NCBI RefSeq assembly: GCF_019734885.1
Contig: NZ_JAAXCM010000020.1
Span: 334,800 to 398,799, forward strand
DNA: 64,000 nucleotides
Source: Pseudocoprococcus catus
GTDB lineage: Bacteria; Bacillota; Clostridia; Lachnospirales; Lachnospiraceae
Direction: 5' to 3'
Position numbers and translations under genes: made by a program. A model generated the notes under the pieces. The model was not told the DNA's origin and made no database searches. It worked only from the letters and a program-made list of their open reading frames with translations. Below, piece by piece: positions 1 through 6,181 of this stretch (positions within the stretch are counted from its first letter, which is position 1; every line of letters begins with the position of its first letter).

Positions 1-321
1 TTCATTTATTCTAAAAGAACAGGCACTCCGGCGGCGTCCATGGAGAATCAGGTGCCGGAAGATGTCATCAAAGATCGATTTGACCGTCTCTTAAAGCTTG
101 TACAGCAGAAGGCCTCTGAAGCTTCTGCACGTTTTACGGGTTCTGTACAGAAAGTGCTTGTAGAAGAAGTGAATGAACATGATGACAGTATGGTGACTGG
201 CCGTATGAGCAATAATCTGTTGGTACACTTCAAAGGAACTCCTGATTTGATCGGTCAGATAGTGAATGTTCATTTGGAAGAGTGCAAAGGCTTTTATTAT
301 ATTGGAAAATTATCAGAATAA
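1..321 (+). CDS. miaB: tRNA-2-methylthio-N6-dimethylallyladenosine synthase MiaB, C-terminal part
   Basis: Partial gene: reading frame 1 is open from the first base and ends at a TAA at 319-321, giving the last 106 residues. The opening residues FIYSKRTGTPAA match the end of the radical SAM core of MiaB-type methylthiotransferases, and the last ~65 residues form the TRAM RNA-binding domain (VNVHLEECKGFYYIGKLSE end). MiaB adds a methylthio group to i6A37 of tRNAs reading UNN codons. The iron-sulfur cysteines lie upstream of the window and cannot be checked. The miaB-mutS-mutL-miaA neighbourhood further along supports MiaB over its paralogues MtaB or RimO; the assignment is otherwise family-level. 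Confidence 0.85.
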   Translation, partial: FIYSKRTGTPAASMENQVPEDVIKDRFDRLLKLVQQKASEASARFTGSVQKVLVEEVNEHDDSMVTGRMSNNLLVHFKGTPDLIGQIVNVHLEECKGFYYIGKLSE

Positions 322-392
322 TATATAAAATACTGAAAATTACGCGATAATTGGTGATTTTTTACAAAAGATAAAATTATCATAAAAAATAG

Positions 393-420
393 TTGTATTT
401 TCCGGATTTTGTGATATGAT
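393..420 (+). promoter_or_regulatory. Putative promoter of the glutamine synthetase gene
   Basis: TTGTAT at 393-398 and TATGAT at 415-420 with a 16-bp spacer. It lies behind miaB and upstream of the hairpin at 446-479, so a transcript started here would carry that hairpin in its leader of roughly 165 nt. Read by eye only. Confidence 0.5.
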
Positions 421-445
421 GAATGAGAAGTTAAGTTTGAAGAGC

Positions 446-479
446 AAAGGCGTTCTCATTTATTTGAGGACGCCTTTTT
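446..479 (+). terminator. Terminator-like hairpin between miaB and glutamine synthetase (possible attenuator)
   Basis: The arms AAGGCGTTCTC and GAGGACGCCTT pair with one G-U wobble around a short AT-rich loop and are followed by a T run. It can be the miaB terminator. Because a promoter-like sequence sits upstream of it at 393-420, it may also end transcription early inside the glutamine synthetase leader and act as an attenuator. The sequence alone does not decide between the two. Confidence 0.65.
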
Positions 480-514
480 ACTTTACTGGGGTTCAGGTGT
501 CATTTTTAGCACAG

Positions 515-547
515 CGGTTAGTCAGTAGTGAGAGCTGACGAATACCG
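515..547 (+). other. Second hairpin in the glutamine synthetase leader
   Basis: GTCAG (521-525) pairs with CTGAC (535-539). CGGTT (515-519) can extend the stem with the AATACCG stretch at 541-547 through a small bulge. It lies between the terminator-like hairpin and the start codon at 593. It may be part of a regulatory leader; no known riboswitch class was recognised. Confidence 0.35.
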
Positions 548-592
548 TATAGCTCCGGAACAAGCAAATAATATTGAAATGAGGTAGGAACT

Positions 593-2704
593 ATGTCAGT
601 AAAAATCAATGTATCAGAGATTTTTGCATCTAACGTATTTGATGATGCGACAATGAAACAGCGTTTACCAAAGAAGATTTATGCTGAATTCAAGAATACG
701 CTTCTTGAAGGCAAGGACCTTGAACCACATGTGGCTGAGATTATCGCCCATGAGATGAAAGAGTGGGCCATTGAAAAGGGTGCCACACATTATACACACT
801 GGTTCCAGCCTTTGACCAATATTACGGCTGAAAAGCATGATGCGTTCATTAATCCGCAGAAAGACGGCTCCATTCTTCTTTCTTTCTCAGGCAAAGAGCT
901 GATCAAGGGTGAACCGGATGGTTCTTCATTCCCTTCAGGCGGTATCCGTGCAACATGTGAAGCAAGAGGCTATACAGCATGGGATTGTACATCTCCGGCT
1001 TTTATTCATGAAGCACCGGACAGTACACCGGTTCTTTATATTCCGACTATTTTCTGTTCTTACACAGGCGAAGCACTGGATAAGAAGACACCGCTTCTTC
1101 GTTCCATGGAAGCACTGAGCACACAGGCTATGCGTATTATTAAACTCTTTGGTGATACAACAGCAACAAAGGTTGTAACAAGTGTCGGACCTGAACAGGA
1201 ATACTTCCTTGTAGACAAGGATACATATGACAAACGTAAAGACTTGATTTTCACAGGCCGTACATTATTCGGCGCACCTGCTCCTAAGGGTCAGGAACTG
1301 GATGATCATTACTTTGGTACAATCAAAGAGAGAGTCCTTGCTTATATGACAGAGTTAAATGAAGAACTCTGGAAACTGGGTATTACAGCAAAGACACAGC
1401 ATAATGAAGTTGCACCTGCTCAGCATGAACTGGCACCGATTTATGATACGACCAATATTGCCACAGACCACAATCAGCTGATTATGGAAATTATGAAGAA
1501 AGTTGCACTTCGTCATAATCTTGTATGCCTGTTACATGAGAAACCATTTGCAGGTATCAATGGTTCCGGTAAACACAATAACTGGTCTATGAGCACAGAT
1601 ACAGGCAAGAATCTGCTGGAGCCTGGTGATACACCACATTCTAACAAGCAGTTCCTTCTTGTATTGGCATCTATCCTGAAAGCTGTTGATGATTATGCAC
1701 CGTTGCTTCGTATGTCCGCAGCAACTCCTGGCAATGACCACAGACTTGGTGCTAATGAAGCACCTCCAGCAATCATCTCCGTATTCCTTGGCGATCAGCT
1801 GGAAGATGTATTAAGCCAGTTATGTGAAAAAGGCGAAGCTACAAGAAGTCTGGAAGGCAGCCAGCTTGAAACAGGTGTATCCACTGTACCAAGATTCAGC
1901 AAAGATGCTACAGACCGTAACAGAACATCACCATTTGCATTTACAGGCAACAAATTCGAATTCCGTATGGTAGGTTCTTCTGCGTCCATCGCAGACCCTA
2001 ACATTGTATTAAATACAATTGTTGCAGAGACATTATGTCAGGCAGCAGATATTCTTGAAAAGGCCGATGATTTTGAACTGGCTCTCCATGATCTGATCAA
2101 GGACTGGGTAACAGACCATATCCGTATCATCTTTAATGGTGACGGTTATTCAGATGCATGGGTTGAGGAAGCTGCCCGCCGTGGCCTTCCAAACATCAAG
2201 AATACAGTAGATGCTACATCTGTACTGGCAGATCCAGAAGTCATCAAGCTTTTCGATAAACATGGCGTATTCTCAGCAGTAGAGCTTGCAGCCCGTGAAG
2301 AAGTTGGTTACGAGAACTATTCTAAGGCTATCAATATCGAAGCAAGAACCATGATCGATATGGTTAAGAAAGAAATTATTCCTGCTGTTATGGAATACAC
2401 AACAACTGTTGCAAAATCTGTTGCAGCTGTTAAGGCTGTTGGCGCAGATGCTTCTGTACAGGAAAAGGTTCTGAAAGAAATTACAACAGAGCTGTCCAAA
2501 TTGGATGCAGCTGTTGTTAAACTGGAAGCAGCAACAGATGCTTCTGTTAAGATTGAAGATCCTAAGGCTCAGGCTATTGCATACAGAGACGATGTATTCG
2601 CTCAGTTTGCAGAAGTACGTGAACCGGCTGATAAGCTGGAAACACTGCTTGATGAGAAAGCTTGGCCATTCCCGACATATGCAGAACTGCTGTTCAACGT
2701 CTAA
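593..2704 (+). CDS. glnN: Type III glutamine synthetase (GlnN family)
   Basis: Makes glutamine from glutamate, ammonia and ATP. The 703-residue length is typical of the type III (GSIII) family and far longer than the ~450-residue type I enzymes. Visible hallmarks are the glutamate/ammonia-site block [16 protein letters not shown] (about residues 265-280), the ATP-site block [12 protein letters not shown] (about 323-334) and the [10 protein letters not shown] region. The start ATG at 593 follows a GAGGTAGGA ribosome site. Codon use is strongly biased (GCA, ACA, AAG, CTT), suggesting high expression. It sits alone between the structured leader and the nested hairpin at 2714-2861, so it is probably a single-gene unit. 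Its placement between miaB and mutS is an insertion into an otherwise common miaB-mutS-mutL order. Confidence 0.96.
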   Translation: MSVKINVSEIFASNVFDDATMKQRLPKKIYAEFKNTLLEGKDLEPHVAEIIAHEMKEWAIEKGATHYTHWFQPLTNITAEKHDAFINPQKDGSILLSFSGKELIKGEPDGSSFPSGGIRATCEARGYTAWDCTSPAFIHEAPDSTPVLYIPTIFCSYTGEALDKKTPLLRSMEALSTQAMRIIKLFGDTTATKVVTSVGPEQEYFLVDKDTYDKRKDLIFTGRTLFGAPAPKGQELDDHYFGTIKERVLAYMTELNEELWKLGITAKTQHNEVAPAQHELAPIYDTTNIATDHNQLIMEIMKKVALRHNLVCLLHEKPFAGINGSGKHNNWSMSTDTGKNLLEPGDTPHSNKQFLLVLASILKAVDDYAPLLRMSAATPGNDHRLGANEAPPAIISVFLGDQLEDVLSQLCEKGEATRSLEGSQLETGVSTVPRFSKDATDRNRTSPFAFTGNKFEFRMVGSSASIADPNIVLNTIVAETLCQAADILEKADDFELALHDLIKDWVTDHIRIIFNGDGYSDAWVEEAARRGLPNIKNTVDATSVLADPEVIKLFDKHGVFSAVELAAREEVGYENYSKAINIEARTMIDMVKKEIIPAVMEYTTTVAKSVAAVKAVGADASVQEKVLKEITTELSKLDAAVVKLEAATDASVKIEDPKAQAIAYRDDVFAQFAEVREPADKLETLLDEKAWPFPTYAELLFNV

Positions 2705-2713
2705 AAAAGAGAC

Positions 2714-2861
2714 GGAGCATTCGCGCTAAGTAGTTAGTAAAGTGCGGTTTTAGATTATTGATAAAAGGATTCCCTATGATCTGTTCAGCACAGATGCATA
2801 GGGAATCCTTTTTTGAAGTTTATAGACCGCACTTTGAAAAATATATGAGCGCGAACGCTCC
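2714..2861. repeat. 148-bp nested three-tier inverted repeat
   Basis: Three concentric pairs of arms share one centre. The outer arms 2714-2727 and 2848-2861 match 13 of 14. The middle arms AAAGTGCGGT (2739-2748) and ACCGCACTTT (2826-2835) are perfect. The inner arms are 2763-2784 and 2790-2812, paired over 22 bp with one bulged base. The unpaired stretches between tiers are nearly symmetrical (11 and 12 nt; 14 and 13 nt). The inner hairpin alone would be enough as the glutamine synthetase terminator. The outer tiers are unexplained; a palindromic repeat element or a long structured RNA are possibilities. Confidence 0.85.
2763..2814 (+). terminator. Rho-independent terminator of glutamine synthetase
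   Basis: AAAAGGATTCCCTATG (2763-2778) pairs perfectly with the arm ending in TTTT at 2812. ATCTGT/ACAGAT extends the stem up to a 5-nt loop, and a T run follows. It forms the core of the larger nested inverted repeat. Confidence 0.9.
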
Positions 2862-2928
2862 TGATAGAGATAAGATTTCTTAAGGCTTTTCTACCTGTAC
2901 AATAGGATTCGCAGGCAAGTGAATGGTG

Positions 2929-2987
2929 TAGTTATTTCGAAAACGATGTACTAGTACATAGTTATTGGTAAAATGATGTACTAGAAC
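2929..2987. repeat. Two-copy 30-bp direct repeat with an internal palindrome
   Basis: Units at 2929-2957 and 2959-2987 match at 24 of 29 positions with an exact 30-bp period. The first unit runs into a perfect 14-bp palindrome, ATGTACTAGTACAT (2946-2959); the second has a degenerate version. The repeats lie in the otherwise empty stretch between the nested inverted repeat and the bidirectional terminator. Nothing else was recognised in 2862-2928. Confidence 0.7.
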
Positions 2988-2993
2988 GGCAAT

Positions 2994-3040
2994 AAAACAG
3001 TCATTATTTACAGTATGATACTGTGGATAATGACTGTTTT
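2994..3040. terminator. Bidirectional terminator
   Basis: AAAACAGTCATTAT (2994-3007) and ATAATGACTGTTTT (3027-3040) are perfect inverted arms. A second small stem, ACAGTA/TACTGT, sits inside the loop. A-rich and T-rich ends make it usable from both strands. It should stop the minus-strand ABC operon and back up the terminator behind glutamine synthetase. Confidence 0.85.
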
Positions 3041-3125
3041 GCATATTTATGTGCTGTATTTGTCGAGGATAGCCGCATTATAATATATCAATTTGGCAGA
3101 TGCAATGAAATATGCTCTTATAAAT

Positions 3126-3506
3126 TTACAAGCCAAACCTGGCTATTACAAAAAAGACAGCGGCAATGATGAATGATACAACTATTCGAAACAGGGAATA
3201 GCTGTATAATTTTTCCGGAGTGAATTTGTCATAACGTACTTTCACTGCCCCGCCGATTTGTGAGGACACAGGCACTTGTATGCGGTTATGGGACTGATAG
3301 ATTCTGCCCTTTACTTTGTAGGAAACAACCGCCCATTTTGAATTGCGAAACTTTGATGTTTCAGGACCTGGTGTTTTAATGGATATAATGGTTCCGACGG
3401 TTTGCGCCGTTTTGTTGTAATTCAAAAGAAATTGAAGGATATTGAACAGGCAAAAGCACAGGGCGGCTGCGCTGATCATATAGAGAAAAATTTTTTCGTT
3501 ATTCAT
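3126..3506 (-). CDS. Small membrane protein, DUF3592-like
   Basis: 126 residues. An N-terminal transmembrane segment (about 7-29) is followed by a soluble beta-rich part with the pattern TVGTIISIKTPG...WAVVSYKVKGRIY, and a second membrane segment (about 104-123). This two-helix-plus-extracytoplasmic-domain layout resembles DUF3592 proteins, whose function is unknown. It is the last gene of the minus-strand regulator/ABC operon, 15 bp after the permease gene, so it is probably co-expressed and may be an accessory part of the transporter. That functional link is inference from position only. Confidence 0.65.
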   Translation of the reverse strand: MNNEKIFLYMISAAALCFCLFNILQFLLNYNKTAQTVGTIISIKTPGPETSKFRNSKWAVVSYKVKGRIYQSHNRIQVPVSSQIGGAVKVRYDKFTPEKLYSYSLFRIVVSFIIAAVFFVIARFGL

Positions 3507-3521
3507 ATTTTAAACTCTCTT

Positions 3522-4172
3522 TCATGCTAAATCAGTTCTGTTATAAAATTTTATGGACAAAGCAGCAGATACTGCCAGAATCATACAGGAAAGCAACAAG
3601 ACACTTCCACAAATAAGGATTGGGGAAAATTCGGAAAGAAAGTTCAGGTTGAAATTTTCCATTTTCATGAGCTGAGGCAGGAGGAAAGGCGAAGCTATGA
3701 TGACAACTGTAAAGGCAAATTTGGTTTTCTCGTAACCCAGCTTATACTGTATTGGAAGATAGATACTGATCAATACAGAGGTGGCTAAAAACATCAGGAA
3801 GAACATGGCTGCATTCATAGTGTCTAAACCGGGGATAATCAAAGCTTCAATGGTATAGATGGCGCAGCAGACGATATAAACGGCGATGCAGAAAATGTAC
3901 AGGGACAATACCATCATTTTACGGGAAAAGGTTGCTGCGCATAACAGAGAGGCTGCCTTTGGAAATTGATATTCTTTTAAAGAGATATATTGCAGCAGGA
4001 TTAAAACGCAGAAAATGACAGACAGCATGAAGCCCAGAATCCCGGCATATTCAGGAACACGCCAAAGCATAAAAGGCGGGATAAGTACCGCAGCAGCTAG
4101 CATAATAAGTACATACTTTTTAATAATCAGGATATCTTTCTTTAATAAATACCATAGCATCATTTTCCACAA
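3522..4172 (-). CDS. ABC-2 type transporter permease
   Basis: 216 residues, almost entirely hydrophobic, with about six predicted membrane segments. It begins MWKMMLWYLLKKDILIIKKY, a typical cytoplasmic lead-in of ABC-2 permeases. It overlaps the 3' end of the ATPase gene by 13 bp, which argues strongly for translational coupling and a shared complex. With the GntR/YtrA-type regulator in front, the set resembles the ytr-type operons of Firmicutes, which respond to cell-wall-active compounds in some species. The substrate cannot be read from the sequence. Confidence 0.8.
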   Translation of the reverse strand: MWKMMLWYLLKKDILIIKKYVLIMLAAAVLIPPFMLWRVPEYAGILGFMLSVIFCVLILLQYISLKEYQFPKAASLLCAATFSRKMMVLSLYIFCIAVYIVCCAIYTIEALIIPGLDTMNAAMFFLMFLATSVLISIYLPIQYKLGYEKTKFAFTVVIIASPFLLPQLMKMENFNLNFLSEFSPILICGSVLLLSCMILAVSAALSIKFYNRTDLA

Positions 4173-5020
4173 CCTCCTAAATTGGCCAGCATAATATCTT
4201 CAATGGTGGGGCGTTCTGTGATGGCATCCGGAAGATACGACTGTACTCTGGCAGCATGTCTGGTGACGCCGGTAAAACCAAATGCAGTTTCTGTGATGTT
4301 TAAAAATAGCTGGCGTATATTCTCAGTTAATAATTTTTTATCACCTTTGATGATTCTGTAATTGTCAAGGAGAAAATCCTTCTCTTCCTGAAAGACGATG
4401 CGGCCATTGTGAATCATAATTAGCATATCAGCGATTTTGTCAAGGTCCGAAGTGATGTGGGTTGAGAAAAGTACACCTTTGCCGCCGTTTTCCATATAAT
4501 CATTCAGAACATTCAAGAGTTGGCTTCTGCTTAGAGGGTCCAGTCCGCTGGTGGGTTCATCCATAATCAGAAGTTCAGCATTGTGAGAAAGGGCCAGAGT
4601 AAGGGCGTATTTCATCTTCATTCCTTTGGAAAGGGTATTGATTTTCCTTTTAGGGTCAAGGGAAAACATATCCATATAGTGTTTAAAATTCTGTTCAGAC
4701 CAGTCGGTATAGGCAGATGCGAGAATACTTTTCATCTCGGCCATAGACAATTCTTCATAAAAACAGCCGTCATCCAATACGACGCCGATGCGATTTTTAA
4801 TCTGTTGTTCATTTTTATCCATATCAAGGCCAAAAAACTGAATATTGCCGGAATCCTTTTTCGCCAGGTCAAGAATTGTGCGCAGGGTAGTAGTCTTTCC
4901 GGCACCGTTAATTCCGATAAAACCGGTGATGCAGCCCTCCGATAAAGAAAATGAAACGTCTGTCAGTGAAAAATTTTTATACGATTTGTTTAAATTCTTT
5001 ACTCTCAAAATATCTTTCAT
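4160..5020 (-). CDS. ABC transporter ATP-binding protein
   Basis: 286 residues. Walker A is GINGAGKTT (about 36-44), the signature is LSKGMKMK and Walker B is LLIMDEPTSGLD, followed by the H-loop STHITSDLDKIAD. All catalytic motifs look intact, so this should be an active ATPase driving the adjacent permease. The C-terminal ~70 residues after the nucleotide-binding domain are a family-typical extension. The gene starts 2 bp after the stop codon of the regulator gene and overlaps the permease gene. YtrB-like is the closest description; the transported compound is unknown. Confidence 0.9.
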   Translation of the reverse strand: MKDILRVKNLNKSYKNFSLTDVSFSLSEGCITGFIGINGAGKTTTLRTILDLAKKDSGNIQFFGLDMDKNEQQIKNRIGVVLDDGCFYEELSMAEMKSILASAYTDWSEQNFKHYMDMFSLDPKRKINTLSKGMKMKYALTLALSHNAELLIMDEPTSGLDPLSRSQLLNVLNDYMENGGKGVLFSTHITSDLDKIADMLIMIHNGRIVFQEEKDFLLDNYRIIKGDKKLLTENIRQLFLNITETAFGFTGVTRHAARVQSYLPDAITERPTIEDIMLANLGGCGK

Positions 5021-5022
5021 TG

Positions 5023-5397
5023 TTAATCCTCCTCGTAAAGAATATCCATCATGGCATTCAGTTCTTCTTTAGTAATTTTCAGTGATTTCGCAGTTTGTAT
5101 CATATCGAGCATTTTCTGCTCTACAAGACGCCGTTTGGAATCCCGCAGTAATTCAAGATTGCCGGCAGATACAAAGGTGCCGATGCCGACCTGACTTGTA
5201 ATAAACCCTTCCTGTTCCAGTTCCTCGTAAACCCGGCGAATGGTCAAAACGCTGACTTTCAGGTCATTGGCAAATGCACGGATAGAAGGAAGTGCATCAC
5301 CCTCCACTAATTCTTCCTTTAAAATAGCGTCTTTAATCTGGTCTTTGATTTGCTGGTACAAAGGGCTGTCAGAAGTATTTGAAATAAGAATCTTCAA
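5023..5397 (-). CDS. GntR family transcriptional regulator, YtrA subfamily
   Basis: 124 residues. The N-terminal winged-helix domain (LYQQIKDQIKDAILKEEL...LPSIRAFANDLKVSVLTIRRVYEELEQEGFI) is followed by only ~45 residues, which is the short helical tail of the YtrA subfamily and not a full ligand-binding domain. It is first in the operon, ahead of the ABC ATPase and permease, and a dyad lies just downstream of the -10 element of its own promoter. Autorepression of the operon is the likely role, by family analogy. Confidence 0.88.
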   Translation of the reverse strand: MKILISNTSDSPLYQQIKDQIKDAILKEELVEGDALPSIRAFANDLKVSVLTIRRVYEELEQEGFITSQVGIGTFVSAGNLELLRDSKRRLVEQKMLDMIQTAKSLKITKEELNAMMDILYEED

Positions 5398-5421
5398 GTT
5401 TGTTCTTCATCCTTTCTACTA

Positions 5422-5471
5422 GTGTGCTGTCTACATATACACATTATAAACATTAAGCACATAAATGTCAA
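5422..5471 (-). promoter_or_regulatory. Consensus promoter and probable operator of the YtrA/ABC operon
   Basis: On the minus strand, TTGACA (5466-5471) and TATAAT (5443-5448) are separated by 17 bp, a perfect consensus promoter. Immediately downstream of the -10 is the dyad GTGT-N13-ACAC (5422-5442), placed where a bound GntR-type repressor would block initiation. Confidence 0.8.
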
Positions 5472-5563
5472 TAGGAGTGTGGAAATTCAGTATTAGGTGT
5501 ATTATAATGGGAGTATAAACTTTGCACAGGAATTGGGATGCGGAATGTGTTGAATGTGTTTAT

Positions 5564-5580
5564 AGTCTGCGAAGCAGACT
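5564..5580 (+). other. Short perfect hairpin in the gap before the HD-domain gene
   Basis: AGTCTGC and GCAGACT pair perfectly around a GAA triloop. The 253-bp gap between the divergent regulator and HD-domain genes holds this hairpin, the minus-strand promoter and a TATAAT-like box near 5500. There is no T run, so it is not a standard terminator. Confidence 0.5.
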
Positions 5581-5650
5581 GGATGCTGCGCCAGGGGATG
5601 CAAGGGAGTCTTGAAAAATTTACAGATAGAGAAGGACAGGAATTAAAAGT

Positions 5651-6088
5651 ATGGGAATAAAATATACGTCATTGACAAAAAAAGCCATGATGATTTGCTT
5701 TGAGACACATAAAAATCAAAAAGATAAAAGCGGCATGCCCTATGTTTTTCATCCATTTCATCTGGCAGAACAGATGGAGACAGAGGATGAAATCTGTACA
5801 GCGCTGCTGCATGATGTGGCAGAAGATTCAGACTGTACAATAGAAGAGTTGAAAAAGGAAGGCTTTTCAGCGGACACGATAGAAGCCTTGCTGCTGTTGA
5901 CCCATGAAAAATCTGTACCTTATATGGATTACATTGCAGCACTTAAAGGAAATCCGATTGCCAGAAAGGTGAAGCTGGCAGATCTGGCACATAACAGCGA
6001 TATCGGGAGAATGGCTATCGTGACGGATAAAGACCTGAAAAGGATGGAAAAGTATCAGAAAGCGAGAAATTTGCTTTTAGAAGAGTAA
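5651..6088 (+). CDS. Small HD-domain phosphohydrolase, (p)ppGpp hydrolase-like
   Basis: 145 residues forming a single HD domain: H at the MPYVFHPFHLA block and the ALLHDVAED metal-binding HD pair are present, followed by a KLADLAHN block like those of the SpoT/Mesh1 hydrolase domain. No synthetase, TGS or ACT domain is attached. By family it may hydrolyse (p)ppGpp or a related nucleotide; Mesh1-type stand-alone hydrolases are the nearest known relatives. It sits alone between the ABC operon and mutS, with its own upstream region. Confidence 0.8.
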   Translation: MGIKYTSLTKKAMMICFETHKNQKDKSGMPYVFHPFHLAEQMETEDEICTALLHDVAEDSDCTIEELKKEGFSADTIEALLLLTHEKSVPYMDYIAALKGNPIARKVKLADLAHNSDIGRMAIVTDKDLKRMEKYQKARNLLLEE

Positions 6089-6098
6089 TAATCGGTGC

Positions 6099-6127
6099 TT
6101 GTGATTAAATTCGATATATGCTAAAAT
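6099..6127 (+). promoter_or_regulatory. Putative promoter of mutS-mutL-miaA
   Basis: TTGTGA (6099-6104) and TAAAAT (6122-6127) with a 17-bp spacer ending in TATGC, a partial extended -10. It lies about 55 bp upstream of the mutS ATG. Confidence 0.55.
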
Positions 6128-6181
6128 GTAGAATGCAAAAAAAGACGAATTGACCGATGAAGAAACTCGGAGGAGAAATAT

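Noticed and set aside
446-547. ANTAR-type two-hairpin antitermination RNA upstream of glutamine synthetase
   Set aside because: The terminator hairpin loop does not show the A-x-x-G hexaloop pattern expected of ANTAR targets, and no matching first hairpin was found. Kept only as a general attenuator possibility.
2929-2987. CRISPR array
   Set aside because: Only two repeat units with one base between them, no spacers and no cas genes.
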